Assembly: GCA_934500705.1 (NCBI GenBank)
Contig: CAKSTI010000002.1
Coordinates: forward strand, 124,001-188,000
Reading direction: 5' to 3'
Length of the DNA: 64,000 nucleotides
Origin: an uncultured Clostridia bacterium
GTDB lineage: Bacteria; Bacillota; Clostridia; UMGS1810
In this document: positions 26,901 to 34,626 of the stretch, piece by piece
Position numbering within the stretch: position 1 is the first letter of the stretch
Layout of the letters: the number at the start of each line of letters is the position of its first letter
Made by a program: the position numbers and the translations under genes
The notes under the pieces: model-generated
What the model was told of the DNA's origin: nothing
What the model saw: only the letters and a program-made list of their open reading frames with translations
Databases searched by the model: none

Positions 26901-27766
26901 TGGTTCTTAATTCTTGCGGCAATGGCAAGTTTCTTATTAAACTTAAATCTGCCGACTTTGGAGATGTCGTATCTCTTGGGGTCGTAGAAAAGCGAGTTTA
27001 TAAGTGTTGTTGCGCTCTCAACCGTGGGCGGTTCGCCCGGACGGAGCTTTTTATATATCTCAATGAGCGCCTCCTCGGTATTTGTGGTGGCGTCCTTTTC
27101 GAGGGTGATGTCGATTGCTTCGTCATAGCCGAAAAGCTCTGCTATGGCGGCGTTTGTTTCCACTCCGAGTGCACGCACGAGAGTTGTTACGGGCAGTTTT
27201 CTCGTTCTGTCAATTCTCACGGAGATTACGTCATTGGAGTCGGTTTCGTATTCAAGCCAAGCGCCCCTGTTGGGGATTACGGTGGCGTTGAAAAGCTCTT
27301 TACCGATTTTGTCGTGCTGCATATCAAAGTAGATGCCCGGTGAGCGGACAACCTGGCTTACGATAACTCGCTCCGCACCGTTTATGATAAACGTTCCGGA
27401 GTCCGTCATAAGCGGAAATTCGCCCATAAATATTTCCTGCTCTTTAACCTCACCGGTTTCCTTATTTAAAAGGCGCACCTTCATTTTAAGAGGTTTGGAA
27501 TATGTAGCATCACGTGCCTTACATTCCTCGATAGTATACTTGGGTTTCTCGTCAAGATAGTAGTCCTCAAATTCCAAAACAAGATTTCCCGAAAAATCGC
27601 AAATAGGAGATACGTCGTGCAATACCTCTCGCAAACCTTTCTCGATGAATGTATCGTACGACTTCTTCTGCACCTCAATTAAATTTGGCATTTCGAGAAC
27701 TTCTTCAACTTTTGAATAGCTCATACGCTCATTTCTGCCAAGTTTGACAAGATGTGGACGTTCCAT
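23957..27766 (-). CDS. rpoB: DNA-directed RNA polymerase subunit beta
   Basis: A 1269-residue beta subunit. Recognisable parts include the fork and rifampicin region ([40 protein letters not shown]) and the C-terminal [20 protein letters not shown] clamp segment. The ATG at 27766 with GAGGTGAT is the start; a 30-codon longer frame has no support. After the normal end of the family (about [14 protein letters not shown]) comes a roughly 100-residue acidic tail, nearly all D, E, S and hydrophobic residues, ending in a DSID tandem coded by a 9-base repeat. rpoC follows 14 bp later. Ribosomal protein genes, the usual upstream neighbours, are absent. Confidence 0.98.
   Translation of the reverse strand: [1269 protein letters not shown]
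23979..24018 (-). repeat. 9-bp tandem repeat inside rpoB 3' end
   Basis: Repeats of the unit TCTATGCTG (plus-strand reading), coding for Asp-Ser-Ile triplets at the extreme C-terminus of RpoB. Such a run is prone to slippage in units of three residues. Confidence 0.7.
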
Positions 27767-27882
27767 CAAATTAATCACCTCATATTTTTTATTGCAACTA
27801 TGCAGCCGCCGGTAAATCGCAACACACAAATCCTGTGTAAAATGAACACATTGCAAAATTCCAATATATTTCTATTATTACC

Positions 27883-27922
27883 AAAAAAAACCGCAATTAT
27901 GCCGTCTTTGGCGTTAAATTGC
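27883..27922 (-). terminator. Terminator-like hairpin in the rpoB leader (possible attenuator)
   Basis: On the minus strand GCAATT...AATTGC encloses GCC/GGC with loop AAAGAC, followed by GG and eight T residues. It lies between the rpoB promoter and the rpoB start, and about 80-120 bp after luxS. Confidence 0.6.
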
Positions 27923-27964
27923 ACAAATCTGAATTTTCAACAAGTGATACAACTGCAATTTAAT

Positions 27965-27993
27965 ATGATAACACAGGTTTGTCATTATGTCAA
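27965..27993 (-). promoter_or_regulatory. Promoter of rpoB-rpoC
   Basis: Minus-strand TTGACA (27988-27993), 17 bp, TATCAT (27965-27970). It starts 10 bp after the luxS stop and gives a leader of about 190 bases. Confidence 0.8.
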
Positions 27994-28003
27994 GCACAAA
28001 TTT

Positions 28004-28462
28004 TTAAATTATATCAAAGCCCTCTTCGAGGACGTGGCGTGCGTACTTTTTGGCACGCTCCAAATTATGCAGTTTGTAGTTTCCGCACTGAACGGGGTTC
28101 TGCGCCGGAATGTGGGTACAGCCGAGGACATCTCCGAGGGCACGCTCGGCAACCTGTGCAATTTCCGCCGCAGAGGGCTCGCCCCATACGGTAAGGTAAA
28201 AGCCTGTCCGGCAACCCATCGGCGAGAGGTCTATTATGCTGTCGGTGTACTCTCTTAAATACGTTGCAAGCAGATGTTCGAGAGTGTGTATGCCGTCAGA
28301 CTTCATCTCGTCCTCGTTCGGTTGGGTAAAGCGAAGGTCAAACTTTGTCACTTTGTCGCCGAGTTTGCCGGTGTAGACGGTGCACTTTCTCACAAAAGGC
28401 GCTTTGACCTTTGTGTGGTCGAGGTTAAAGCTCTCAACCTTTGAATTTTTCTCCTCATTCAT
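28004..28462 (-). CDS. luxS: S-ribosylhomocysteine lyase
   Basis: A 152-residue enzyme that cleaves S-ribosylhomocysteine to homocysteine and DPD, the precursor of autoinducer-2, in the activated-methyl cycle. The metal-binding HTLEH motif is at residues 59-63, the catalytic cysteine is in SPMGCRTGFYL (C84), and the third metal ligand lies in the GCTHIPAQNPVQCG segment. Full family length. GGAGGG precedes the ATG. It is the last gene of a leftward unit with DUF523, EamA and a membrane protein. Confidence 0.96.
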   Translation of the reverse strand: MNEEKNSKVESFNLDHTKVKAPFVRKCTVYTGKLGDKVTKFDLRFTQPNEDEMKSDGIHTLEHLLATYLREYTDSIIDLSPMGCRTGFYLTVWGEPSAAEIAQVAERALGDVLGCTHIPAQNPVQCGNYKLHNLERAKKYARHVLEEGFDII

Positions 28463-28477
28463 AATGTAACCCTCCGT

Positions 28478-28957
28478 TTAATTTTTGTGCCCGTGGCAAG
28501 CGTTTGCGTGCTCCCAGAGCATATTTGCAAGTTCTATGTCCTCCTCGTCAAACACGGGTATGCCGCTCTCCAACAGGAGCTTTGCGCATATGCCGCCGCC
28601 GGGGATTTTCCTGCCGGAAAAGGTGCCGTCGTATATGCTTTTACTTCCGCAGGAGGGACTGTTTTGCTTTAATATTGCAAGTATTGCGCCGTTTTTCTTT
28701 GCAATTTCGAGCGCTCTTTGCGCTCCGAGTTCAAACTGCGGCGTAACGTCTGCGTTTTCGGCGTTTACAACCTTGCCGTCTTTGATTTCGCTGCACGGTC
28801 TGGGGGTGGGAAGTCCTCCGAGGACTTCGGGACAGACAGGCACGAGAACGCCTGTGTTTTTCCACTTTAAAAACAAGGGGTGCTTTAATATGTTGTTTTT
28901 GCCGTCGTAGCGTGTACATTCGCCGTAAAGGCAGGCGGAAACGAGGATTTTTTTCAT
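28478..28957 (-). CDS. DUF523 family protein
   Basis: A 159-residue protein with the DUF523 signatures SACLYGECTRYDGKNN at the start, CPEVLGGLPTPRPCSEI, and KQNSPSCGSKSIYDGTFSG. Conserved cysteines (C9, C14 and those in CPE, PRPC and PSCG) suggest a thiol or metal site; the biochemical role of the family is not established. It overlaps the upstream EamA gene by 4 bp (ATGA), so the two are translationally coupled, and luxS follows 15 bp later. Confidence 0.88.
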   Translation of the reverse strand: MKKILVSACLYGECTRYDGKNNILKHPLFLKWKNTGVLVPVCPEVLGGLPTPRPCSEIKDGKVVNAENADVTPQFELGAQRALEIAKKNGAILAILKQNSPSCGSKSIYDGTFSGRKIPGGGICAKLLLESGIPVFDEEDIELANMLWEHANACHGHKN

Positions 28958-29871
28958 ATTTTATTCTCCCCGGCTCTTTTGAAAAATCCGTCCGGCACCT
29001 GAACTATGATAATTGCAATCATCATAAACAGACAACCGAAAAGCTCCCTTGCCGACGGCTGTTCGCCAAAGGCGATGCCCGCAAGCAGAGCAAAGAGCGA
29101 CTCCAAGCTCATAATGAGCGACGCAACCGTGGGGTCGATGCCCTTTTGTGCCACAATTTGGAGCGTGTACGCAACTCCGCAGCTCATTACACCGCCGTAG
29201 AAAACGGCAAACGCACAGGAGCTGATGTCTGCAAATGAGGGTACCTCTCCCATTGCAAACATAAGCACGAGGTTAAGCGTGGCGGATACGAAAAACTGAA
29301 TACAGGATAACTTTACACCGTCCGTTTTGGGCGAGAAATAGTCAACCGCAAGAATGTGCAGAGAAAACATCACTGCGCAGAAAAGGAGCATCTTTTCCCC
29401 TCCGCCGAACGAAAACCCGCTCGACTTCCTGACGCACAAAAAGTACAGTCCCACAAGTGCAAGCATAACCGCTCCCCACATTACGGGTGTGATTTTTTTG
29501 TGTGCAAAAATTCCGAAAAGCGGAACGAGAACTATGTAAAGCGCAGTTATAAACCCTGCCTTGCCGGCGTCTGCGGTAATGAGTCCGTAAGACTGTGTTG
29601 TGCTTGCAATGCAAAGCAGTGTTCCGCACACAATTCCGCCGAGAATAAGCGTGCGCATATCCTGCGGCTTGTATGTACCCTTTTTCTTTGCGCTCCCGTC
29701 ACGAAAGGCTATCACGGGCAGCAGCACCATACAGCCGAGAAGCGTCCTTGTGCCGTTGTAGGCGTTCGGGCTTATGTGGCTTACACCGCTTTTTTGTGCG
29801 ATGAACGCCGTTCCCCATATAAGCGCCGTGAGCATAAGCAAGAGCGCCGACTTTAAACTTCTTTTGTTCAT
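28954..29871 (-). CDS. EamA/DMT family transporter
   Basis: A 305-residue membrane protein with ten predicted helices in two five-helix EamA repeats, of the drug/metabolite transporter superfamily. The first repeat begins SALLLMLTALIWGTAFIAQK; the second ends near SLESLFALLAGIAFGEQPSA, a strongly conserved motif. Such carriers export small metabolites such as amino acids or nucleosides. GGAGGT precedes the ATG at 29871. Its place before DUF523 and luxS hints at sulfur-metabolite export, but this is only inference. Confidence 0.88.
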   Translation of the reverse strand: MNKRSLKSALLLMLTALIWGTAFIAQKSGVSHISPNAYNGTRTLLGCMVLLPVIAFRDGSAKKKGTYKPQDMRTLILGGIVCGTLLCIASTTQSYGLITADAGKAGFITALYIVLVPLFGIFAHKKITPVMWGAVMLALVGLYFLCVRKSSGFSFGGGEKMLLFCAVMFSLHILAVDYFSPKTDGVKLSCIQFFVSATLNLVLMFAMGEVPSFADISSCAFAVFYGGVMSCGVAYTLQIVAQKGIDPTVASLIMSLESLFALLAGIAFGEQPSARELFGCLFMMIAIIIVQVPDGFFKRAGENKI

Positions 29872-29895
29872 AAAAGTACCTCCGAGATGTAAAAT

Positions 29896-30261
29896 TTAAA
29901 ATATCTTTGCAAGAAGTGAACAGCCCCATACCACGGGCAGACACAAAAAGTACCACAGTACGGAATACGGCAGGCAAATCTGCCCCATAAAATTGAGCGG
30001 AATGTCGGAATAATCCCACACGTTCCAGCCGAGTATGATGTTTACCGTAACTCCCACAATAAGCTCCGCCGACGTTATGAGCGCCGCACCGAGCAGACAC
30101 TTTGACCATATGCCGGCGTCGAGCGACCTGTTCATAAAGTATATAAGCAAAAGGCAAATTCCGCCGGTTACGCTCATTGTCCAGTGCGTATACCCACGCC
30201 AGATTACTTCCAAAAGCGAGTACCCTGCCGCACCGGTTAAAAAAACTGCCGCATATTCCAT
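29896..30261 (-). CDS. Four-helix membrane protein, CmpB-like (PF06541 type)
   Basis: A 121-residue integral membrane protein with four hydrophobic segments. The pattern GYSLLEVIWRGYTHWTMSVTGG, a WNVWDYSDIPLNFMGQICL block and PYSVLWYFL matches the putative ABC-transporter type IV family named CmpB. The same pattern recurs in the gene at 33532-34500. Function of the family is unknown. GAGGTG precedes the ATG. It is first in the unit leading to luxS. Confidence 0.75.
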   Translation of the reverse strand: MEYAAVFLTGAAGYSLLEVIWRGYTHWTMSVTGGICLLLIYFMNRSLDAGIWSKCLLGAALITSAELIVGVTVNIILGWNVWDYSDIPLNFMGQICLPYSVLWYFLCLPVVWGCSLLAKIF

Positions 30262-30359
30262 TAACCAAACACCTCAAAAATTTAAGTCTGTTAGATATTA
30301 TGAAGTTAATGAAATTATTTATACGGATTTGCAAATGCTAAAAATAACCTATTTTAAAT

Positions 30360-30388
30360 ATAATAACACAAAACCCGACAAATTTCAA
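30360..30388 (-). promoter_or_regulatory. Promoter of the CmpB-like-eamA-DUF523-luxS unit
   Basis: Minus-strand TTGAAA (30383-30388), 17 bp, TATTAT (30360-30365). Confidence 0.65.
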
Positions 30389-30421
30389 GGAAAAAACTTG
30401 CACAATAATTGACGTTTTCGG

Positions 30422-30450
30422 TTGACATATTTGAGATAAGGTAGTATCAT
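30422..30450 (+). promoter_or_regulatory. Promoter of the MATE-leuA unit
   Basis: TTGACA (30422-30427), 17 bp, TATCAT (30445-30450), divergent from the luxS-unit promoter. Confidence 0.75.
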
Positions 30451-30480
30451 AGGACACAGTATATAATAGGGGGAGTTTGA

Positions 30481-31836
30481 GTGCGTGCAAGAGGCGAAAT
30501 AGATATGGTAAACGGCAGACTCGGCGGCAAAATCATAAAATTTGCCTTTCCTCTGGTCTTAACCGGTATGCTCCAAATGCTCTACAATGCGGCGGATATG
30601 GTGGTTGTGGGTCAGTTTTCCGGTCACCGTGCGCTGGCGGCGGTGTCGGCAACGGCGGCGTTTGTGGCACTCTTTGTAAACTTCTTTTCCGGTCTTGCGG
30701 TGGGCACAAACGCAGTGCTCTCGCAGTACATAGGTTCCGACAGCAGAGAGGACGCATTTGAAACGGTGCACACGTCGGTTGCAATGTCGCTGATTTTCGG
30801 CGTTTTGCTTATGATTTCCGGCTTTTGGTTTGTAAGACCCGTGCTGTCGGCTATGGGTACGCCAAGCGACGTTTTGCCGTTGGCGGAGATTTACCTTAAA
30901 ATATATTTTCTCGGCTCGCCGGCTAACCTTTTATACAACTTCGGCAGTGCTGTTATCAGAACCACGGGCGACACAAAGCGGCCGCTATACTTTTTGAGCG
31001 TTGCCGGGGTTATAAACATAATTTTAAACCTTGTGCTCGTTATCTGCTTTAAGCTCGACACGGCAGGCGTTGCCATTGCGACGGTTGTTTCGCAGTATGT
31101 TTCGGCGGCGCTGGTTATGTCTGCGCTCGTCCGCAGTGACGGATTTTGCAAAGTTGTGCCGAGAAATATCCGCATATACCCCAAAAAGCTTGCAAGGCTC
31201 TTATACATCGGACTGCCGGCAAGCGTTCAGGGCGTTATGTTCTCCGTTTCAAATATTATTATACAGAGCTCGGTAAACTCCTTCGGCTCGCTTGCCATTG
31301 CCGGGAGCGGTGCGTCGTCTGACATAGAAAACTTTGTGTATCTGGGTATGAACTCGTTCAGCCAGGCGGCGCTCGTCTTTGCAGGGCAAAATCTGGGAGC
31401 GGGCAAAAAGGACAGAGTTTTAAAGTCCACTCTCATATGCTTAGGCTTTTCTTTCTGCACGTGGGCGGTTCTCTCGGCGGTTACGATGACGTTTAAACAT
31501 CAGTTAATCGGTCTGTTTATTCCGAGCACGCCCAAGGCGATGAACTTTGCCGTGCGCAGAATTAGAATTATTGTTTACACTTACTTTATCTTTGGATTTT
31601 CGGACACTTTAACCGGTGCAATAAACGGACTGGGCAAGTCGATGCACAGCGCAGCAATCTGCCTGCTCGGCATTTGCGGACTGCGCCTTTTGTGGATATT
31701 CACCGTGTTTAAGAGGGTGCACACGTTTGAGTGCCTGTTTGTTTCTTATCCGCTCAGCTGGTTTGCCACACTCATTGCAATGAGCGTGTGCTACGTGCTT
31801 GTATACAGAAAAATTGCAGAAAGGACTGTCCAATGA
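30481..31836 (+). CDS. MATE family efflux transporter
   Basis: A 451-residue protein with twelve predicted membrane helices. MATE hallmarks are GRLGGKIIKFAFPLVLTGML, QMLYNAADMVVVGQFSG, GTNAVLSQYIG and the central VRTTGDTKRPLYF-like block (here VIRTTGDTKRPLYFLS). MATE carriers export drugs or metabolites using a sodium or proton gradient. The start is GTG at 30481 behind GGGGGAG; an ATG eight codons later, with GAGGCG, is an alternative. It overlaps leuA by 4 bp (ATGA), an uncommon partner that may mean export of a leucine-pathway product, though chance arrangement is possible. Confidence 0.9.
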   Translation: MRARGEIDMVNGRLGGKIIKFAFPLVLTGMLQMLYNAADMVVVGQFSGHRALAAVSATAAFVALFVNFFSGLAVGTNAVLSQYIGSDSREDAFETVHTSVAMSLIFGVLLMISGFWFVRPVLSAMGTPSDVLPLAEIYLKIYFLGSPANLLYNFGSAVIRTTGDTKRPLYFLSVAGVINIILNLVLVICFKLDTAGVAIATVVSQYVSAALVMSALVRSDGFCKVVPRNIRIYPKKLARLLYIGLPASVQGVMFSVSNIIIQSSVNSFGSLAIAGSGASSDIENFVYLGMNSFSQAALVFAGQNLGAGKKDRVLKSTLICLGFSFCTWAVLSAVTMTFKHQLIGLFIPSTPKAMNFAVRRIRIIVYTYFIFGFSDTLTGAINGLGKSMHSAAICLLGICGLRLLWIFTVFKRVHTFECLFVSYPLSWFATLIAMSVCYVLVYRKIAERTVQ

Positions 31837-33512
31837 AAAATTACGGCAAATACCGTCGGAGCTACTTTACCGCACCGATTGAAAGACCAAAATGGATTGA
31901 AAAAGAATACATAGACCAAGCGCCCGTGTGGTGCAGCGTTGACCTGCGTGACGGCAATCAGGCGTTGGAGCGTCCGATGGACATTGAGCAGAAAACGGAA
32001 TTTTTTAAGATGCTTGTGTCCATCGGCTTTAAAGAGATTGAAGTCGGCTTTCCTGCGGCGTCCGACACGGAATACGCCTTTGTGCGTTCGCTGATTGACG
32101 GCGGCTTAATTCCGGACGACGTTACCATTCAGGTTATGACGCAGGCACGGGAGCATATAATCAAAAAGACCTTTGCCTCGGTTGAGGGCGCAAAAAAGGC
32201 GATAATTCACCTTATGAACCCCACCTCGGCGGCGCAGAGGGAGCAGGTTTTCAAAAAGAATGAGGACGAAGTGGAAAAACTCGCCACAGACGGTGCAAAA
32301 GCCGTGAGGAAGTTTGCCGACAGGGCGGACAGCGAAATTACGCTTGAATACACGCCCGAAAGCTTTACCGCCACGGAGCCGGAGTACGCTCTGAGAGTGT
32401 GCAACGCCGTCCTTGACGCCTGGGAGCCGTCGGAGGGCAGACGGGCGATAATAAATCTGCCCGTGACGGTGGAGCTGTCACTTCCGCACATATATGCAAA
32501 TCAGGTGGAGTACATCTGCGAAAATATTAAATACAAAGACTTTACCACGGTTTCCGTCCATTCGCACAACGACCGTGGCTGCGGCGTGGCGGACACGGAG
32601 CTGGGACTCCTTGCCGGAGCAAAGAGAGTGGAGGGAACGCTCTTCGGCAACGGGGAGAGAACGGGTAACGCCGACCTCGTTACGCTTGCAATGAATATGT
32701 ATTCCCACGGCGTTGACCCCAAACTCAACTTTGAGAACTTGCCGGAGATAACGGAAATCTGCGAGCACCTCACGGGAATGGCCGTTGACGCACGCCGTCC
32801 GTACAGCGGAAGGCTTGTGTTTACCGCATTTTCCGGCTCGCATCAGGATGCCATTGCCAAGGGTATGCGCCACCGCAAAAAGCACCCGGACGAGCCGTGG
32901 GCGGTTCCGTATCTGCCCATAGACCCCACGGACATAGGCAGAAATTACGCCGACGATGTTATCCGCATAAACAGCCAGTCCGGCAGCGGCGGCATAGGTT
33001 ATATTATGCAGAGCCGCTTTGGCTACACACTGCCAAAGCAGATGTGCATACATTTCAGAAACGAAATCAAGAGTATATCGGATAAAAAGCACACCGAGCT
33101 TAAACCCGACGAGATGCTTGCAATATTTGAGCGCACGTATCTTAACATTGCCTCGCCCGTCTGCCTGCACGGCGTGCACTACCGCCAGGAGAACGGCATA
33201 ACGGCAACCGTTGCCGTAACCGACGTCAAAGACGGACGGAAAACGGAATACACCGCCGAGGGTAACGGACGTCTTGACTCCGTGGCAAATGCCCTCAGGG
33301 ATAAATACCTCGGTTCGTACCAGGTGTCCGTTTACGAGGAGCACTCGCTCACCAAAAAATCGGACTCTCAGGCGGCGGCGTACATCTGCATCACAAGCGA
33401 CGAAACGCAAAAGAGCTTTTGGGGAGTCGGCACCGATAACGATATTATCAACGCATCGGTAAAGGGACTCATAAGCGCAGTCAACAATAAATTGATTTTT
33501 GAAAAATATTGA
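31833..33512 (+). CDS. leuA: 2-isopropylmalate synthase (long LeuA type)
   Basis: A 559-residue enzyme that condenses acetyl-CoA with 2-oxoisovalerate, the first step of leucine synthesis. The catalytic HMGL-like domain begins WCSVDLRDGNQALERPMDIE with the metal aspartate; the metal histidines are in VHSHNDRGCGVADTELG. The last roughly 130 residues form the LeuA allosteric domain that binds leucine. Length and the FTAPIERPKWIEKEYIDQAP start fit the fungal/actinobacterial-like long type. The ATG at 31833 overlaps the MATE stop; AAAGGA lies upstream. No leuBCD genes are adjacent. Confidence 0.94.
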   Translation: MKNYGKYRRSYFTAPIERPKWIEKEYIDQAPVWCSVDLRDGNQALERPMDIEQKTEFFKMLVSIGFKEIEVGFPAASDTEYAFVRSLIDGGLIPDDVTIQVMTQAREHIIKKTFASVEGAKKAIIHLMNPTSAAQREQVFKKNEDEVEKLATDGAKAVRKFADRADSEITLEYTPESFTATEPEYALRVCNAVLDAWEPSEGRRAIINLPVTVELSLPHIYANQVEYICENIKYKDFTTVSVHSHNDRGCGVADTELGLLAGAKRVEGTLFGNGERTGNADLVTLAMNMYSHGVDPKLNFENLPEITEICEHLTGMAVDARRPYSGRLVFTAFSGSHQDAIAKGMRHRKKHPDEPWAVPYLPIDPTDIGRNYADDVIRINSQSGSGGIGYIMQSRFGYTLPKQMCIHFRNEIKSISDKKHTELKPDEMLAIFERTYLNIASPVCLHGVHYRQENGITATVAVTDVKDGRKTEYTAEGNGRLDSVANALRDKYLGSYQVSVYEEHSLTKKSDSQAAAYICITSDETQKSFWGVGTDNDIINASVKGLISAVNNKLIFEKY

Positions 33513-33531
33513 TTTTACGGGAGAAAAAATT

Positions 33532-34500
33532 ATGCCACAGACCAATATTTCCGACAGCGCAAAAGCACTGATGGAGGAGATTAATAACCGCAAAACCTAT
33601 CTTGAAACCGAAGTTTACCCGCTCCTTGCACAGTCGGAGGAGAGCGGCACGGACGAAAAAAAGAACGTTTTTGATGCGGCGGACTCGCAGTACAGCGAGA
33701 TGCAGGAGGCGTCCGGCTACATAAAGCAGGCGTACCTGTCCGCACTCTCCGCCTCCGACGAGCTGTCATCGAGAATGAAGGAACTCAGAAAGAGCGAAAA
33801 ACGCAGAATATTAAACGCACCCTCCAACGCCCTCATAGATTACAAAGAGGAGGAAACCGACCACTTTGCCCAAAAGCTCAACGCCTACAAAATTGCGCTC
33901 ATTGTCTTTATCGGCAGTTTTGCCGGCGTAATTGTGGAGCTTATCTGGTGTTACATAAGGAACGGCCACTTTGAGAGCCGCTCCGGTCTTGTGTACGGTC
34001 CGTTTAACTTGCTCTACGGGGCAGGGGCGCTGTTTTTGACGCTCACGCTCTATCGGTTCCGCAACCGCAGCAGCCTGTGGTCTTTTGCCGGGGGAATGAT
34101 TGTGGGCAGTGCGCTTGAATATTTGTGTTCGTTCGGTCAGGAGCTTGTTTTCGGCTCGGCGTCGTGGGATTACAGCCAGATGCCGTTTAACGTGAACGGG
34201 CGCATCTGCCTTATGTACTCCGTTTTTTGGGGTGTGCTCGGCGTAATGTGGATAAAGAACATCTACCCACGGATTGCGTGGATAATCTTAAAAATCCCCA
34301 ACCACATCGGCAAGGCTTTCACCGTGGCGGCGGTAGCTTTTTTGGTAATTAACAGCGCAGTGTCGTATACGGCGGTTGACAGATGGTCAAAGAGGCGTTC
34401 CGGAATGACGGCGAAAAACGCCGCACAGCGTTTTATAGACGAGCGCTTTCCCGACAGCCGAATGGAGAAAATTTATGCAAATATGACGTTTGACAAATAG
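33532..34500 (+). CDS. CmpB-like (PF06541 type) membrane protein with coiled N-terminus
   Basis: A 322-residue protein. Residues 1-110 are soluble and mostly helical, rich in E, K and S (MEEINNRKTYLETEVYPLLA). The second part has about five hydrophobic helices with the CmpB-like pattern GVIVELIWCYIRNGHFESRS, GLVYGPFNLLYGAG and SASWDYSQMPFNVNGRICLM. The same family as 29896-30261. Function unknown. The ATG at 33532 with GGGAG upstream is preferred over a TTG that lies within leuA. It follows leuA by 19 bp, so it probably shares its message. Confidence 0.75.
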   Translation: MPQTNISDSAKALMEEINNRKTYLETEVYPLLAQSEESGTDEKKNVFDAADSQYSEMQEASGYIKQAYLSALSASDELSSRMKELRKSEKRRILNAPSNALIDYKEEETDHFAQKLNAYKIALIVFIGSFAGVIVELIWCYIRNGHFESRSGLVYGPFNLLYGAGALFLTLTLYRFRNRSSLWSFAGGMIVGSALEYLCSFGQELVFGSASWDYSQMPFNVNGRICLMYSVFWGVLGVMWIKNIYPRIAWIILKIPNHIGKAFTVAAVAFLVINSAVSYTAVDRWSKRRSGMTAKNAAQRFIDERFPDSRMEKIYANMTFDK

Positions 34501-34518
34501 GTAAAAATGTGGTACAAT
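34490..34518 (+). promoter_or_regulatory. Promoter of the aconitase-icd unit
   Basis: TTGACA (34490-34495), 17 bp, TACAAT (34513-34518). The -35 overlaps the last codons of the preceding gene. Confidence 0.8.
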
Positions 34519-34524
34519 AGACCA

Positions 34525-34607
34525 TATTTATGCTCAATGCGGAGCAATGAGGCTCCTTGTATATGATTACGGAGAACAAAGGGGTTCTTAAATCCCTTTG
34601 TTTTTTT
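34525..34607 (+). promoter_or_regulatory. Attenuator-like leader of aconitase
   Basis: The leader contains a 9-bp terminator hairpin (AACAAAGGG 34575-34583, CCCTTTGTT 34594-34602, then T to 34607) only 20 bp before the gene. A competing pairing AGAAC/GTTCT (34573-34577 with 34584-34588) would block it. An upstream hairpin GGAGC/GCTCC lies at 34541-34556. A 14-codon frame (34547-34591, MRLLVYDYGEQRGS) ends in the terminator loop. These parts look like transcription attenuation. Confidence 0.6.
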
Positions 34608-34626
34608 AATAGAAAGGATTGTTTTT

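Noticed and set aside
32478..33593. 371-codon minus-strand frame opposite leuA
   Set aside because: A shadow frame rich in V, R and C, without a ribosome site, fully overlapping a confident gene.
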